Assembly: GCF_030317115.1 (NCBI RefSeq)
Contig: NZ_JASZYF010000006.1
Location: 285,647 to 349,646 of the forward strand
DNA length: 64,000 nt
Source of the DNA: Variovorax gracilis
GTDB lineage: Bacteria; Pseudomonadota; Gammaproteobacteria; Burkholderiales; Burkholderiaceae_C
Direction of reading: 5' to 3'
A program made the position numbers and the translations under genes. Of this stretch, positions 1 through 7,610 are shown one piece after another. The number at the start of each line of letters is the position of its first letter. The stretch's first letter is position 1. Under the pieces are notes generated by a model, which saw nothing but the letters and a program-made list of their open reading frames with translations, did no database searches and had not been told where the DNA came from.

Positions 1-89
1 CCGGTTTCGCGCGCGATCTCCATCGCGCAGCGATTCGTCTCGCCGCACAAGGGGCAGCGCGACGGGTCGGTCGACGCCGGTTCGCCCAT
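1..89 (-). CDS. Cysteine-rich CWC family protein, N-terminal part (cut by window edge)
   Basis: Read on the minus strand from an ATG at 89-87, the peptide starts MGEPASTDPSRCPLCGETN and continues RCAMEIARETG to the window edge. The C-P-L-C-G-x-x-N-x-C pattern is the signature of the small cysteine-rich CWC family, predicted zinc-binding proteins of unknown role that are common in Proteobacteria. The start codon overlaps the stop of the upstream phosphofructokinase (TGATG arrangement), so the two are probably one transcript and translationally coupled. Only about 29 codons are visible, so the C-terminus and any further cysteines cannot be checked. Confidence 0.7.
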   Translation of the reverse strand, partial: MGEPASTDPSRCPLCGETNRCAMEIARET

Positions 90-1345
90 CACGCGACCTC
101 GAAGGCGGGCAGCTTCTTGTCGACCGCGATGTTCTGCAGCGTGACATACACCGGCAGGCCATCGCGGTAGGCCGGGTAGTCCTCGCCCTGGATCAGTGGC
201 AGCAGGTAGCGCCGGCACTTGTCGGTGATGCCGTAGCCGTCATCGGAGATGAAGTCGCGCGGCATGAACTTCTCGGCGTTCGCCACCGCATCGAGCGGCG
301 CGGTGCCGATGCTGTACGCGTAGGGCTCGTCGGATGTGCGGTCGATGGTCGGCATCACCGAATTCCGGCCTTCGAGCGCCAGCTCGACCGCGCGCTGCCC
401 GAGTTCGTAGGCCTGGCGAACGTCGGTTGCCGACGCGATGTGGCGTGCCGAGCGCTGGAGGTAGTCGGCGACCGCCCAATGGAACTTGTAGCCCAGGGCC
501 TCCTTGACCATCTGCGCCACCACCGGCGCTGCACCCCCGAGCTGGGCATGGCCGAAAGCGTCCTTGGTGCCCTGCTCCGCGAGGAAGGTGCCGTCCGGGT
601 GGTGGCAGCCTTCGGACACCACCACCGTGCAATAGCCGTGGTACTTCACGAGCGCATCGACGCGTGCCAGGAAGGCCGGCTGGTCGAAAGGGATCTCCGG
701 GAACAGGATCACGACCGGAATGCCGTGGTCCGCCACCAGCCCACCGGCCGCAGCGATCCAGCCCGCATGGCGCCCCATCACCTCGATCACGAACACCTTG
801 GTCGACGTGGCCGCCATCGAGCGCACGTCCAGCGAGGCTTCGAGCGTCGACACCGCCACGTATTTCGCGACCGAGCCGAAGCCCGGGCAGCAGTCGGTCA
901 GCGGCAGGTCGTTGTCGATGGTCTTCGGCACGTGGATGGCCTGCAGCGGATAGCCCATCGATTGCGAGAGCTGGCTCACCTTGAAGCAGGTGTCCGCCGA
1001 ATCGCCGCCGCCGTTGTAGAAGAAATAGCCGATGCCGTGCGCCTTGAAGACCTCGATCAGGCGCTCGTACTCGCGCCGGTTCTTCTCGAGCGACTTGAGC
1101 TTGTAGCGGCACGATCCGAAGGCACCCGAGGGCGTGGAGCGCAGGGCCGCGATCGCCTCGGGCGACTCGCGGCCGGTGTCGATCAGCTCCTCGGTCAGCG
1201 CGCCGATGATGCCGTTGCGGCCGGCGTACACGTTGCCGATGCGGTCGGGGTGCCGGCGGGCCGTCTCGATCACGCCGCAAGCCGAGGCGTTGATCACGGA
1301 GGTCACGCCGCCAGACTGGGCGTAGAAGGCGTTGAGGATGGGCAT
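89..1345 (-). CDS. 6-phosphofructokinase, probably pyrophosphate-dependent type
   Basis: Phosphorylates fructose 6-phosphate to fructose 1,6-bisphosphate in glycolysis (cytoplasm); PPi-linked members also run in reverse. The 418-residue protein has the PFK fold motifs: Gly-rich N-terminus (AQSGGVTSVIN, near 9-19), NGGGDS (111-116), PKTIDND (140-146) and MGRHAGW (190-196). Two positions matter for donor choice: an Asp follows the Gly run where ATP enzymes have Gly (GGDGS), and Lys precedes TIDND where ATP enzymes have Gly. From family knowledge both changes are typical of PPi-dependent enzymes; that is an inference, not an assay. I start at the ATG giving MPILNAFYAQ because it matches the family N-terminus; an in-frame ATG 10 codons upstream exists. 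No strong Shine-Dalgarno is visible. The stop overlaps the start of the CWC gene. Confidence 0.9.
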   Translation of the reverse strand: MPILNAFYAQSGGVTSVINASACGVIETARRHPDRIGNVYAGRNGIIGALTEELIDTGRESPEAIAALRSTPSGAFGSCRYKLKSLEKNRREYERLIEVFKAHGIGYFFYNGGGDSADTCFKVSQLSQSMGYPLQAIHVPKTIDNDLPLTDCCPGFGSVAKYVAVSTLEASLDVRSMAATSTKVFVIEVMGRHAGWIAAAGGLVADHGIPVVILFPEIPFDQPAFLARVDALVKYHGYCTVVVSEGCHHPDGTFLAEQGTKDAFGHAQLGGAAPVVAQMVKEALGYKFHWAVADYLQRSARHIASATDVRQAYELGQRAVELALEGRNSVMPTIDRTSDEPYAYSIGTAPLDAVANAEKFMPRDFISDDGYGITDKCRRYLLPLIQGEDYPAYRDGLPVYVTLQNIAVDKKLPAFEVA

Positions 1346-1597
1346 GCGGCATTGTCCCGCAGCTGCAAGCCACAAACAAATCGGTTCTCAGCGCTCGTCC
1401 GTCGCACTGTCACGCTCAGAGCGAGTTGGGAGTCGCTTGCAGACAAGCGGCGCGATGTCTGATCCCCAGAGTAAGGCCCGCGCCTGTTCCCCGCGGAGCA
1501 GCCCTCCGCTCGGGATGTCGGGGGTCCGCCTGGGCTTGATGTTCGGCGCTGCGCGCCGCCTACAGCCGGCGAGAGAACCTGCGAGCTGCGATGGCTC
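1346..1597. other. Gene-poor stretch upstream of pfk with a decayed coding fragment
   Basis: No intact gene is supported here. The stretch includes the region upstream of the phosphofructokinase, so its promoter should lie in the first part, though I cannot point to convincing -35/-10 boxes. At 1452-1479 there is a 28-nt segment nearly identical to part of the downstream gene at 1853-2806, reading AMSDPQSKA here against AMSDLQRKA there. This suggests the remains of a second copy. A minus-strand open frame covers the stretch but its Arg/Gly-rich product looks like a composition artefact. Confidence 0.5.
1452..1479 (+). repeat. 28-nt diverged direct repeat shared with 2240-2267
   Basis: The two segments differ at only 2 of 28 positions, and both can be read in a frame giving Ala-Met-Ser-Asp followed by Gln and Lys-Ala. 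Flanking bases are also weakly alike (for example CACT..CACG upstream). The downstream copy lies inside the open gene at 1853-2806; this copy lies in non-coding sequence. The simplest reading is an old tandem duplication of that gene in which this copy has decayed. Confidence 0.55.
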
Positions 1598-1881
1598 TTG
1601 CCGATCGCGGCAATCTCTGGTGTCAGCGACCACCACCCCGTGCGCGAGCGAGAGCGAGAGCGTTTGAGCTATGACTCGCCCGCGGACTTTCAGACCAACC
1701 TCATCGGCCCAACAACAGCCCTTTCCAAGGCGGCGTCCACCAAATCGAATACGCCGACGGCGGCAAAGAACAGTGGTTCGTAACGGACCCCTACTTCTCG
1801 TCCGCCTTGAACGGTGCGCCGATTCCCGGGACGCTAAAGTACGGAAGCGGCCGTGTTCAACCTGACCACACTTGCGGGTGA
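1598..1881 (+). pseudogene. Frameshifted 3' remnant of an unidentified gene
   Basis: Two adjacent frames read like one protein if a single base is restored near 1710. The first frame gives RLSYDSPADFQTNLIGP, then the frame starting at 1711 gives NNSPFQGGVHQIEYADGG, KEQWFVTDPYFSSALNG and APIPGTLKYGSGRV before a TGA at 1879-1881. The composition (Asp, Tyr, Phe, Asn, few Arg/Ala runs) is that of real protein, unlike shadow frames here. No ATG or GTG with a ribosome site starts it, and a GAGAGC-type micro-repeat (about 1645-1662, coding RERERER) precedes it. I do not recognise the family. A discarded C-terminal module, for example of a secreted effector, is possible but unproven. The 3' end overlaps the start of the next gene. 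Confidence 0.5.
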
Positions 1882-2806
1882 ACCACATGAAATCAAATCA
1901 CATTTGGCAATTTTCGTCGTTGTCGCGATTGCGGCCATCTACGCAGGGAGCCATTTGCTTAGCCAACGGAAGGAACTAGCCGCGGCTGAGCCAAACAATG
2001 CCGTGAAGTACCTCCAGGGCCTCCGCGCAGCGGAAGCAAGTCGGACTGAGAAGCCTGCAGGCACCCCTGAACCTAAGGCGCCGGTCGCGGACATAGCGAC
2101 CCAGTTTCAGATGAGCCAAGACTATCGAGTTCTGTTTGAGTCTCTCTTGCAGAGCAAAGAAAAAAGCGCAGGACTGTATGCCGCGCACATCCTTTCACTT
2201 TGCACGAGCCTGCGGACTGTCAAGTTCGACGCGACGCCCGCGATGTCTGATCTCCAGAGAAAGGCCCAGGAGTTGATGACCGCGAGGTGCGCGAGCTTTA
2301 CGCCGACCGAGTTGGACGGCAATCGCAGGTTAGAAATTGCGAAGGATCCGAGAACCCAGGGTGAGTGGGTGGACCTCAAGTGGCGCTGGGCGGAGTTGAA
2401 GACGAAGGATGACCCGAATCGCAAGGCGCTACTCGAGACCATCTTTCAGACGAAGGATTCGCTTTTGCTTGACTGGGTAGGGCCAACGCTGCTCATGTCG
2501 CCTGACGACACGACGTCTGTCAAGTTCAACGGCGAGGTTGACTCCCGGCCTTTTGCGAGGAGCGCCTACTTTGCCGCGTGGACGGCGGCGGCGTGCGAGG
2601 CCAGTGAATCGGGCTGCGGCTTCGGTGACCCGTTCGTCGTGGAAGCTTGCGCACGAGACAACACGTGTTTGGGTTCCCGCCAGGAGGTGTTGCGTCACCA
2701 TGTTGAGACGCACTATGGAAAAGACGCACTCGCTCTATACGACGGCGCCGTGCCGAAGCTTGCTTCTGCCATCAAGTCATCGGACATGGCTGTCTTCGGC
2801 CTCTAG
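1853..2806 (+). CDS. Hypothetical membrane-anchored protein
   Basis: A 317-residue protein I cannot assign to a family. Residues about 18-37 (LAIFVVVAIAAIYAGSHLL) form one transmembrane anchor, followed by a Pro/Ala linker (about 60-75) and a mostly helical soluble region with Trp-rich (GEWVDLKWRWAELK) and C-terminal cysteine-containing parts (ACEASESGCGFG, ACARDNTC). The cysteines suggest an exported domain with disulfides. The GTG at 1853 has GGAAG a few bases upstream. An ATG at 1887 is out of frame and stops after about 30 codons, so a start-region frameshift is possible. Codon use is visibly A/T-richer than in neighbouring genes, suggesting acquisition by transfer. It overlaps the upstream remnant, and part of it is duplicated at 1452-1479. 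Confidence 0.6.
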   Translation: MFNLTTLAGEPHEIKSHLAIFVVVAIAAIYAGSHLLSQRKELAAAEPNNAVKYLQGLRAAEASRTEKPAGTPEPKAPVADIATQFQMSQDYRVLFESLLQSKEKSAGLYAAHILSLCTSLRTVKFDATPAMSDLQRKAQELMTARCASFTPTELDGNRRLEIAKDPRTQGEWVDLKWRWAELKTKDDPNRKALLETIFQTKDSLLLDWVGPTLLMSPDDTTSVKFNGEVDSRPFARSAYFAAWTAAACEASESGCGFGDPFVVEACARDNTCLGSRQEVLRHHVETHYGKDALALYDGAVPKLASAIKSSDMAVFGL

Positions 2807-2916
2807 GATAGGCTGGAGGAGGGCGGCCTGGTCTTCGACGCGAGGAAGTCACAAGGCAGAGCGCGCAACGAGGCCTCGCCATGCGTGTCGAAACCAGCGG
2901 CCGCCCGGACAAGGCA

Positions 2917-4080
2917 TCAACGTCCCGGCAGCCCCATCGCCCGCGTGATCACCTCTTTCATGATCTCGTTCGTCCCGCCGTAGATGCGCTGCACCCGGGC
3001 ATCGGCGTACGCCCGCGTGACCGGGTACTCCCACATGAAGCCGTAGCCGCCGTGCAGCTGCACGCACTCGTCCATCACCTTGCATTGCAGGTCGGTGGTC
3101 CAGTACTTGGCCATGCTGGCGGTCGCGGTGTCGAGCTTCTCCTGCATCAGCAGTTCGATGCACTTGTCGACGAAGACCTGCGCCACCTGCACCTCGGTCT
3201 GCAACTCGGCCAGCGTGTAACGCGTGTTCTGGTAGGCGCCCACGGGCTGGCCGAAGACCTTGCGGTCCTTCACGTAGGCCACCGTCTGGTCGATGATCGA
3301 CTGCGAAGCCGCCACCGCGCCGATGGCGATCTGCAGCCGCTCCCACGGCAACTGCTCCATCAGGCAGACGAAGCCGCGGTTCTCCTGCGCCGCGCCGCCG
3401 AGCAGCGCATCGGCGGGCAGGCGCACGTCGTTGAAGAACAGCTCCGAGGTGTCCTGCGCCTTCAGGCCGAGCTTCTTCAGGCGCTTGCCTTTCTCGAAGC
3501 CGGGCGTGCCGCGTTCCACCAGGAACAGGCTGGTGCCCTTGGCGCCGCCGGCCGGGTCGGTCTTGGCGACCACGATCACCACATCGGCATGCCAGCCGTT
3601 GGTAATGAAGGTCTTGCTGCCGTTCATCAGATAGCTGCCATCCGGCTGCTTGAGCGCGGTGGTGCGCACGGCCTGCAGGTCGCTGCCAGCGGCCGGCTCG
3701 CTCATGGCGATGGCGCCGATCATCTCGCCGCTCGCCAGCTTGGGCAGATAGTCCTTCTTCTGCTCGTCGGTGCCGTAGCGCAAGATGTAGGGCGCCACGA
3801 TCTCGCTGTGCAGACCGTAGCCGATGCCGGTAAAGCCGCGCGCCCAGAGTTCCTCGAACTGGATCACCGAGTACAGCAAATCCGCGCCCGCGCCACCGTA
3901 TTCCTCCGGCAGCGCCATGCAGAGAAAGCCGTTCTCTCCGGCCTTGTTCCAGACCTGGCGGTCGACGTAGCCCTGGTCTTCCCAGGCTTCGTGGAAGGGA
4001 GCGATCTCCTTGTCCATGAAGCGGCGGAAGCTGTCGCGGAAGGCCTCGTGGTCAGTTGTGAAGAGGGTGCGTTCGATCAT
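2917..4080 (-). CDS. Acyl-CoA dehydrogenase
   Basis: FAD-dependent oxidation of acyl-CoA to trans-2-enoyl-CoA, the first step of beta-oxidation, with electrons passed to ETF. The 387-residue length is normal for the family. The chain runs from an N-terminal helical domain (MIERTLFTTDHEAFRDSFRR), through the FAD-binding loop region (GAIAMSEPAAGSDLQ, then TFITNGWHAD), to the C-terminal YGGTNEI motif whose Glu (about 372) is the usual catalytic base. The start is the ATG at 4080-4078, only 2 nt after the stop of the upstream enoyl-CoA hydratase; an open frame continues further upstream but is antisense to nothing useful and lacks homology. It is the last gene of a three-gene operon with 4083-4880 and 4882-6060. 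Substrate chain length cannot be read from sequence. Confidence 0.92.
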   Translation of the reverse strand: MIERTLFTTDHEAFRDSFRRFMDKEIAPFHEAWEDQGYVDRQVWNKAGENGFLCMALPEEYGGAGADLLYSVIQFEELWARGFTGIGYGLHSEIVAPYILRYGTDEQKKDYLPKLASGEMIGAIAMSEPAAGSDLQAVRTTALKQPDGSYLMNGSKTFITNGWHADVVIVVAKTDPAGGAKGTSLFLVERGTPGFEKGKRLKKLGLKAQDTSELFFNDVRLPADALLGGAAQENRGFVCLMEQLPWERLQIAIGAVAASQSIIDQTVAYVKDRKVFGQPVGAYQNTRYTLAELQTEVQVAQVFVDKCIELLMQEKLDTATASMAKYWTTDLQCKVMDECVQLHGGYGFMWEYPVTRAYADARVQRIYGGTNEIMKEVITRAMGLPGR

Positions 4081-4082
4081 GG

Positions 4083-4880
4083 TCAGGAGCGCTTGGGGAA
4101 CACGGGTGCGCGTTTTTGCAGGAAGGCCATGACGCCTTCGGCGAAAGTCGGTTGCTCGATCAGTTCGCGCTGGCGCTCGCTCTCGTAGTGGAGCTGGTCC
4201 GGCAGCGAGTGGCGTTCGGACTGCTCCAGGGCCTTGCGGGCTTCGATCACCGCATGCACCGGCAACTCCGCGAGGCGTTGCGCGATGTTCGTTGCTTCCA
4301 GCAGCAGCAACTTGTCGTCGATGCAGGCCCAGATCAGCCCCCACTGCGCCGCCGTTTCCGCGCCGAGTTTTTCGTCGAGCAGCGCCATGCCCATCGCGCG
4401 TGCCGGTCCGACGCGACGCGGGATGAACCAGGTGCAGCCGAGGTCCGGAACGATGCCCAGCTTGGGCAGGAAGGGCAGGTAGAAATACGCGCTGCGCGCC
4501 GCCACGACGATGTCGCATGCCAGCGCCAGGCCCACACCCGCGCCGGCCGCAGGGCCATTGACCGCGCAGACCACCGGCACCGGCAGCGCGCGCAATTCCT
4601 CGATCAGCGGGTTGCTCATCGACTGCATCCAGTCGGCCGTCTGGTCGCCGAGCGTCTTGCCCTCGACGGGCTCGCGCATCGTGCCGAGGTCGGCGCCCAC
4701 GCAGAAGGCCTTGCCGGCGCCGGTGAGCAGCACGGCGCGCACGCTGCGGTCGTGGCGCACGCGGGCGAATGCCTCGCGCAGAGCCGTCTGCAGTTCGAGC
4801 GCGATCGGGTTGAGCTTGGCCGGCAGGTTGAGCGTGATCGTCGCGATGCCGTCGTTCAGTTCGTAGAGAACGGGGGTCAT
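4083..4880 (-). CDS. Enoyl-CoA hydratase/isomerase family protein, PaaG-like
   Basis: A 265-residue crotonase-fold protein. The oxyanion-hole segments are visible (AFCVGADLGTM near 60 and NGPAAGAGVGLALACD near 110). The two catalytic glutamates of true enoyl-CoA hydratases are not at their usual places: the first position sits in GAGVGLA, and the second motif reads GIVPDLGCTW with Asp. This pattern is typical of PaaG-type isomerases (1,2-epoxyphenylacetyl-CoA isomerase and relatives), which use that Asp. Isomerisation or ring-type enoyl chemistry is therefore at least as likely as simple hydration. It sits between thiolase (1-nt gap) and acyl-CoA dehydrogenase (2-nt gap), so it belongs to one fatty or aromatic acyl-CoA degradation operon. 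Confidence 0.88.
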   Translation of the reverse strand: MTPVLYELNDGIATITLNLPAKLNPIALELQTALREAFARVRHDRSVRAVLLTGAGKAFCVGADLGTMREPVEGKTLGDQTADWMQSMSNPLIEELRALPVPVVCAVNGPAAGAGVGLALACDIVVAARSAYFYLPFLPKLGIVPDLGCTWFIPRRVGPARAMGMALLDEKLGAETAAQWGLIWACIDDKLLLLEATNIAQRLAELPVHAVIEARKALEQSERHSLPDQLHYESERQRELIEQPTFAEGVMAFLQKRAPVFPKRS

Positions 4881-4881
4881 G

Positions 4882-6060
4882 TCACAACCTCTCCACGATC
4901 GTGACGTTGGCCATCCCGCCGCCTTCGCACATCGTCTGCAGGCCGTAGCGCTTGCCGCGCTGGCCGAGCGCGTTGACGAGCGTGGTCATGAGCTTGGTCC
5001 CCGAGGCGCCCAGCGGATGGCCGAGTGCGATGGCGCCGCCGTTCACGTTGAGCCGCGCGGGATCGGCGCCCAGCTTCTGCAGCCAGGCCAGCGGCACCGG
5101 CGCAAAGGCCTCGTTGACTTCGTACAGGTCGATGTCCTCGATCTTCATGCCCGCTTTCGCGAGGGCGCGTGCGGTCGCCGGAATCGGCGCCTCCAGCATG
5201 ATCACCGGGTCATGCCCCATCACGCTCATGTGGTGGATGCGCGCGAGCGGCTTCACGCCCAGCGCCTTCAGGCCGCGCTCGTTGACGACCAGCACGCCGC
5301 TGGCGCCATCGCAGATCTGGCTGGCGGTGGCGGCGGTGCAACGTCCGCCCTCCGCGATCAGCTTGACGCCCGCGATGCCTTCGAGCGTGGCGTCGAAGCG
5401 GATGCCTTCATCGACGGTGTGCATCTCGCCGCCGGCCGAACCGTCGGCAAGGCGGATCTCCACCGGCACGATCTCGTCCTTGAACGCGCCTTCGCGGCTG
5501 GCCGCGATGGCGCGCCTGTGGCTCTCGAAGGCATAGCGGTCGAGCGCGTCCTTCGAGAGGCCGTAGTTCTTGGCGATCATCTCGGCGCCGGTGAACTGGC
5601 TGAACTCCACGCCCGGGTAGCGCCGCTGCATCGCGGGGCTCATGTAGATGCCGAGGCCGGCCTTGGCCGGGAGCGCGTTGGGCGTGAACATGGGCACGCG
5701 CGTCATGCTCTCGACGCCGGCCGCGATCACCGCATCCATGGTGCCCGACATCACCGCCTGTGCCGCGAAATGCAGCGCCTGCTGGGAGGAGCCGCACTGG
5801 CGGTCGACGGAAGTGCCCGGCACCGATTCAGGCAGCTTCGACGCCAGCACCGCATTGCGCGCAACGTTGGTCGCCTGCTCGCCGACCTGGCTGACGCAGC
5901 CGAGGATCACGTCCTCCACCGCCGCGGGATCGATGCCGCTTCGTTCAACCAGTGCGTCGATGACCTGCGCTGCCAGGTCGACCGGATGCCAGCCCGCGAG
6001 CTTGCCGCCGCGGCGGCCACCGGCGGTGCGCGCGGTGGCCACGATATATGCCTCTGCCAT
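4882..6060 (-). CDS. Acetyl-CoA C-acyltransferase (thiolase)
   Basis: Cleaves 3-ketoacyl-CoA with CoA to acetyl-CoA and a shortened acyl-CoA, the last step of beta-oxidation; the reverse condensation is also possible. The 392-residue length is standard. The nucleophilic cysteine is Cys89 in VDRQCGSSQQ. The second-half motifs NGGAIALGHPLGASG (with the catalytic His) and CEGGGMA (with the second Cys) are both present. It is the first gene of the minus-strand operon thiolase - enoyl-CoA hydratase - acyl-CoA dehydrogenase. No fadB-type 3-hydroxyacyl-CoA dehydrogenase lies in this operon, so that step must be supplied from elsewhere. Confidence 0.94.
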   Translation of the reverse strand: MAEAYIVATARTAGGRRGGKLAGWHPVDLAAQVIDALVERSGIDPAAVEDVILGCVSQVGEQATNVARNAVLASKLPESVPGTSVDRQCGSSQQALHFAAQAVMSGTMDAVIAAGVESMTRVPMFTPNALPAKAGLGIYMSPAMQRRYPGVEFSQFTGAEMIAKNYGLSKDALDRYAFESHRRAIAASREGAFKDEIVPVEIRLADGSAGGEMHTVDEGIRFDATLEGIAGVKLIAEGGRCTAATASQICDGASGVLVVNERGLKALGVKPLARIHHMSVMGHDPVIMLEAPIPATARALAKAGMKIEDIDLYEVNEAFAPVPLAWLQKLGADPARLNVNGGAIALGHPLGASGTKLMTTLVNALGQRGKRYGLQTMCEGGGMANVTIVERL

Positions 6061-6185
6061 GGAATGTCCTTCGTCCGAGTAAGGGGGGCCCGGCGCGAAA
6101 GGCGAAGCGCCGTCGATCCACGACGGTGCGAGACCCGTGCATCCATGGCCGCGAGCGTCGATGGTTCAACGCCCGGGCGCTGGGG

Positions 6186-6503
6186 TCAAGCCGGGGTCAT
6201 CCCGTGGGGCCACAGTCGCCAAGGCGACGTGGCGCGCTCCGGCCGCGCCCGCTCCGCCGCCACCGTGAGGCGCTCGGCGGTGAAGCGAACGCACGAGGGT
6301 TCCAGGGCCGCCACCAGCGCGCGCCGGTGCACGTCGCTGCGAAAGCGTTCGCCCTGCTCAAGGACGATGTCCCGGGGGTCGTGGTCGAGCGTGATCCACA
6401 AACTGCCGGCCTGGCACTCGATGTCCACGTCATGGGCATCGGGCAGGGTGAAGATGGACTTCTTCGGCAGGCTCAGACTGAGGCGTTGCGGGCGGGTGTT
6501 CAT
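6186..6503 (-). CDS. DUF2917 domain-containing protein
   Basis: A 105-residue cytoplasmic-looking protein beginning MNTRPQRLSLSLPKKSI. The core (IECQAGSLWITLDHDPRDI, then VLEQGERFR) is the small beta-sandwich-like pattern of DUF2917, a family of unknown function frequent in Burkholderiales. The ATG at 6503-6501 has a perfect AAGGAG ribosome site a few bases upstream. It is divergent from the LysR regulator at 6586, with 82 bp between them. DUF2917 genes are commonly paired this way with a GcvA-like regulator, so the regulator probably controls it; that control is an inference. Confidence 0.8.
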   Translation of the reverse strand: MNTRPQRLSLSLPKKSIFTLPDAHDVDIECQAGSLWITLDHDPRDIVLEQGERFRSDVHRRALVAALEPSCVRFTAERLTVAAERARPERATSPWRLWPHGMTPA

Positions 6504-6550
6504 CGCAGGCTCCTTAGCATTCGTCATGGGAATGAATATAGTGAGCCGAT

Positions 6551-6567
6551 CCGTACGTGTCATACGG
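6551..6567. promoter_or_regulatory. Inverted repeat, possible LysR operator
   Basis: CCGTA-N7-TACGG is a perfect 5-7-5 inverted repeat in the 82-bp divergent region between the DUF2917 gene and the LysR-type regulator. Its position, 18 bp before the regulator start, fits an autoregulatory LysR site that also serves the divergent gene. No experimental support. Confidence 0.4.
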
Positions 6568-6585
6568 TCATTCGGAACTCGTTGC

Positions 6586-7518
6586 ATGCATCCAGAGAAT
6601 GCGAAGACGCCGGCGCCGGCAGTGGAACTGCCTCCTTTGGAGCTGCTGCGCAGCTTCGAGGCGGCGGCGCGCACGCTGAGCTTCACGCAGGCCGCCGCCG
6701 AGGTGTTCCTCACGCAATCCGCGGTGAGCCGGCAGATCCAGCAACTCGAAGCCAGTCTCGGCGTGCTGCTGTTCGAGCGCCGCCATCGTGCGCTGGCGCT
6801 GACCGAGGCCGGCCGGGTGCTGCAGCGCGCCGTTGTCGAGAGCCTGGAGCGCTTGCGCGATGCCACCGCCCGCGTCCGGGCCGCGCCGGTTCTGCGGCAG
6901 GTTGCCATCACCACCACGCCGGGCTTTGCCTCGCTGTGGCTCATTCCCCGGCTCGCCCGTTTCACCGCCGACCATCCGCTGGTCGACGTGCGCGTGTCCG
7001 CGACGCTCGACGTCCTGGACCTGGAGCGCAGCCGCATCGACGTGGCCGTGCGCTTCGTGCCGATCAGCCGGGGCACCGGGCCGACGCTGTTCGAGGAATC
7101 CGTCATGCCGCTGTGCGCCCCGCGCATTGCCGCCGCCTTGCATGTGCCGGGCGATCTCGTGGAGCAGACCCTGCTCACGGTCGACATGCCCAACCACGCC
7201 GAAGCGCCCACTGCCGATTGGGAACCCTGGCTCGAAGTGATGGGACTGGCCGATCTGCGCATGAAGAACACCATGCGGTTCACGCAGTATGCCGACGCCG
7301 TCGCCGCTGCGGTTGCCGGCCAGGGGGTGGTGATCGGTCGCCTGCCGCTGCTGCGCGAACTGGTGCAGACGGGGCAGCTGGTGGCGCCGTTCAGCGAGGG
7401 GGCAGCGTCGCGGCGGGGCTATTTCATCGAGTCCTCGCGCCGCGCGGCAGGCAATGCCGACGCCCAGGATTTCGTGCGTTGGCTGCGTGCCGAAGCCGAA
7501 GCGGCGCAGAGGGGCTGA
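6586..7518 (+). CDS. LysR family transcriptional regulator (GcvA-like)
   Basis: A 310-residue DNA-binding regulator. The N-terminal winged helix-turn-helix is clear (LLRSFEAAARTLSFTQAAAE, then AVSRQIQQLEASLGVLLFER), with a linker helix and a two-lobed effector domain (QVAITTTPGFASLWLIPRL begins it). The ITTTPGFASLWLIPRL segment is characteristic of the GcvA-like subgroup. The start ATG at 6586 follows the inverted repeat at 6551-6567. The gene is divergent from the DUF2917 gene, its likely target, and the ProQ-like gene follows 92 bp downstream. The effector ligand is unknown. Confidence 0.9.
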   Translation: MHPENAKTPAPAVELPPLELLRSFEAAARTLSFTQAAAEVFLTQSAVSRQIQQLEASLGVLLFERRHRALALTEAGRVLQRAVVESLERLRDATARVRAAPVLRQVAITTTPGFASLWLIPRLARFTADHPLVDVRVSATLDVLDLERSRIDVAVRFVPISRGTGPTLFEESVMPLCAPRIAAALHVPGDLVEQTLLTVDMPNHAEAPTADWEPWLEVMGLADLRMKNTMRFTQYADAVAAAVAGQGVVIGRLPLLRELVQTGQLVAPFSEGAASRRGYFIESSRRAAGNADAQDFVRWLRAEAEAAQRG

Positions 7519-7610
7519 GGAAGGGCCTGGGGAGGGGTTCGAGCCGCGGCATTACAGTCGGGGCAACGTATTGGCCCGTTGGGCTCCGATTCCGCAGACA
7601 AGAAATCTCG

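Noticed and set aside
1388..1888. 166-codon minus-strand open frame beside pfk
   Set aside because: Arg/Cys-rich product without motifs; the plus strand carries the more protein-like frameshifted remnant.
4879..7518. Very long plus-strand open frame over the thiolase operon and LysR gene
   Set aside because: Only the last part is the LysR protein. The rest is antisense to thiolase and shows Arg/His/Ala composition typical of high-GC shadow frames.
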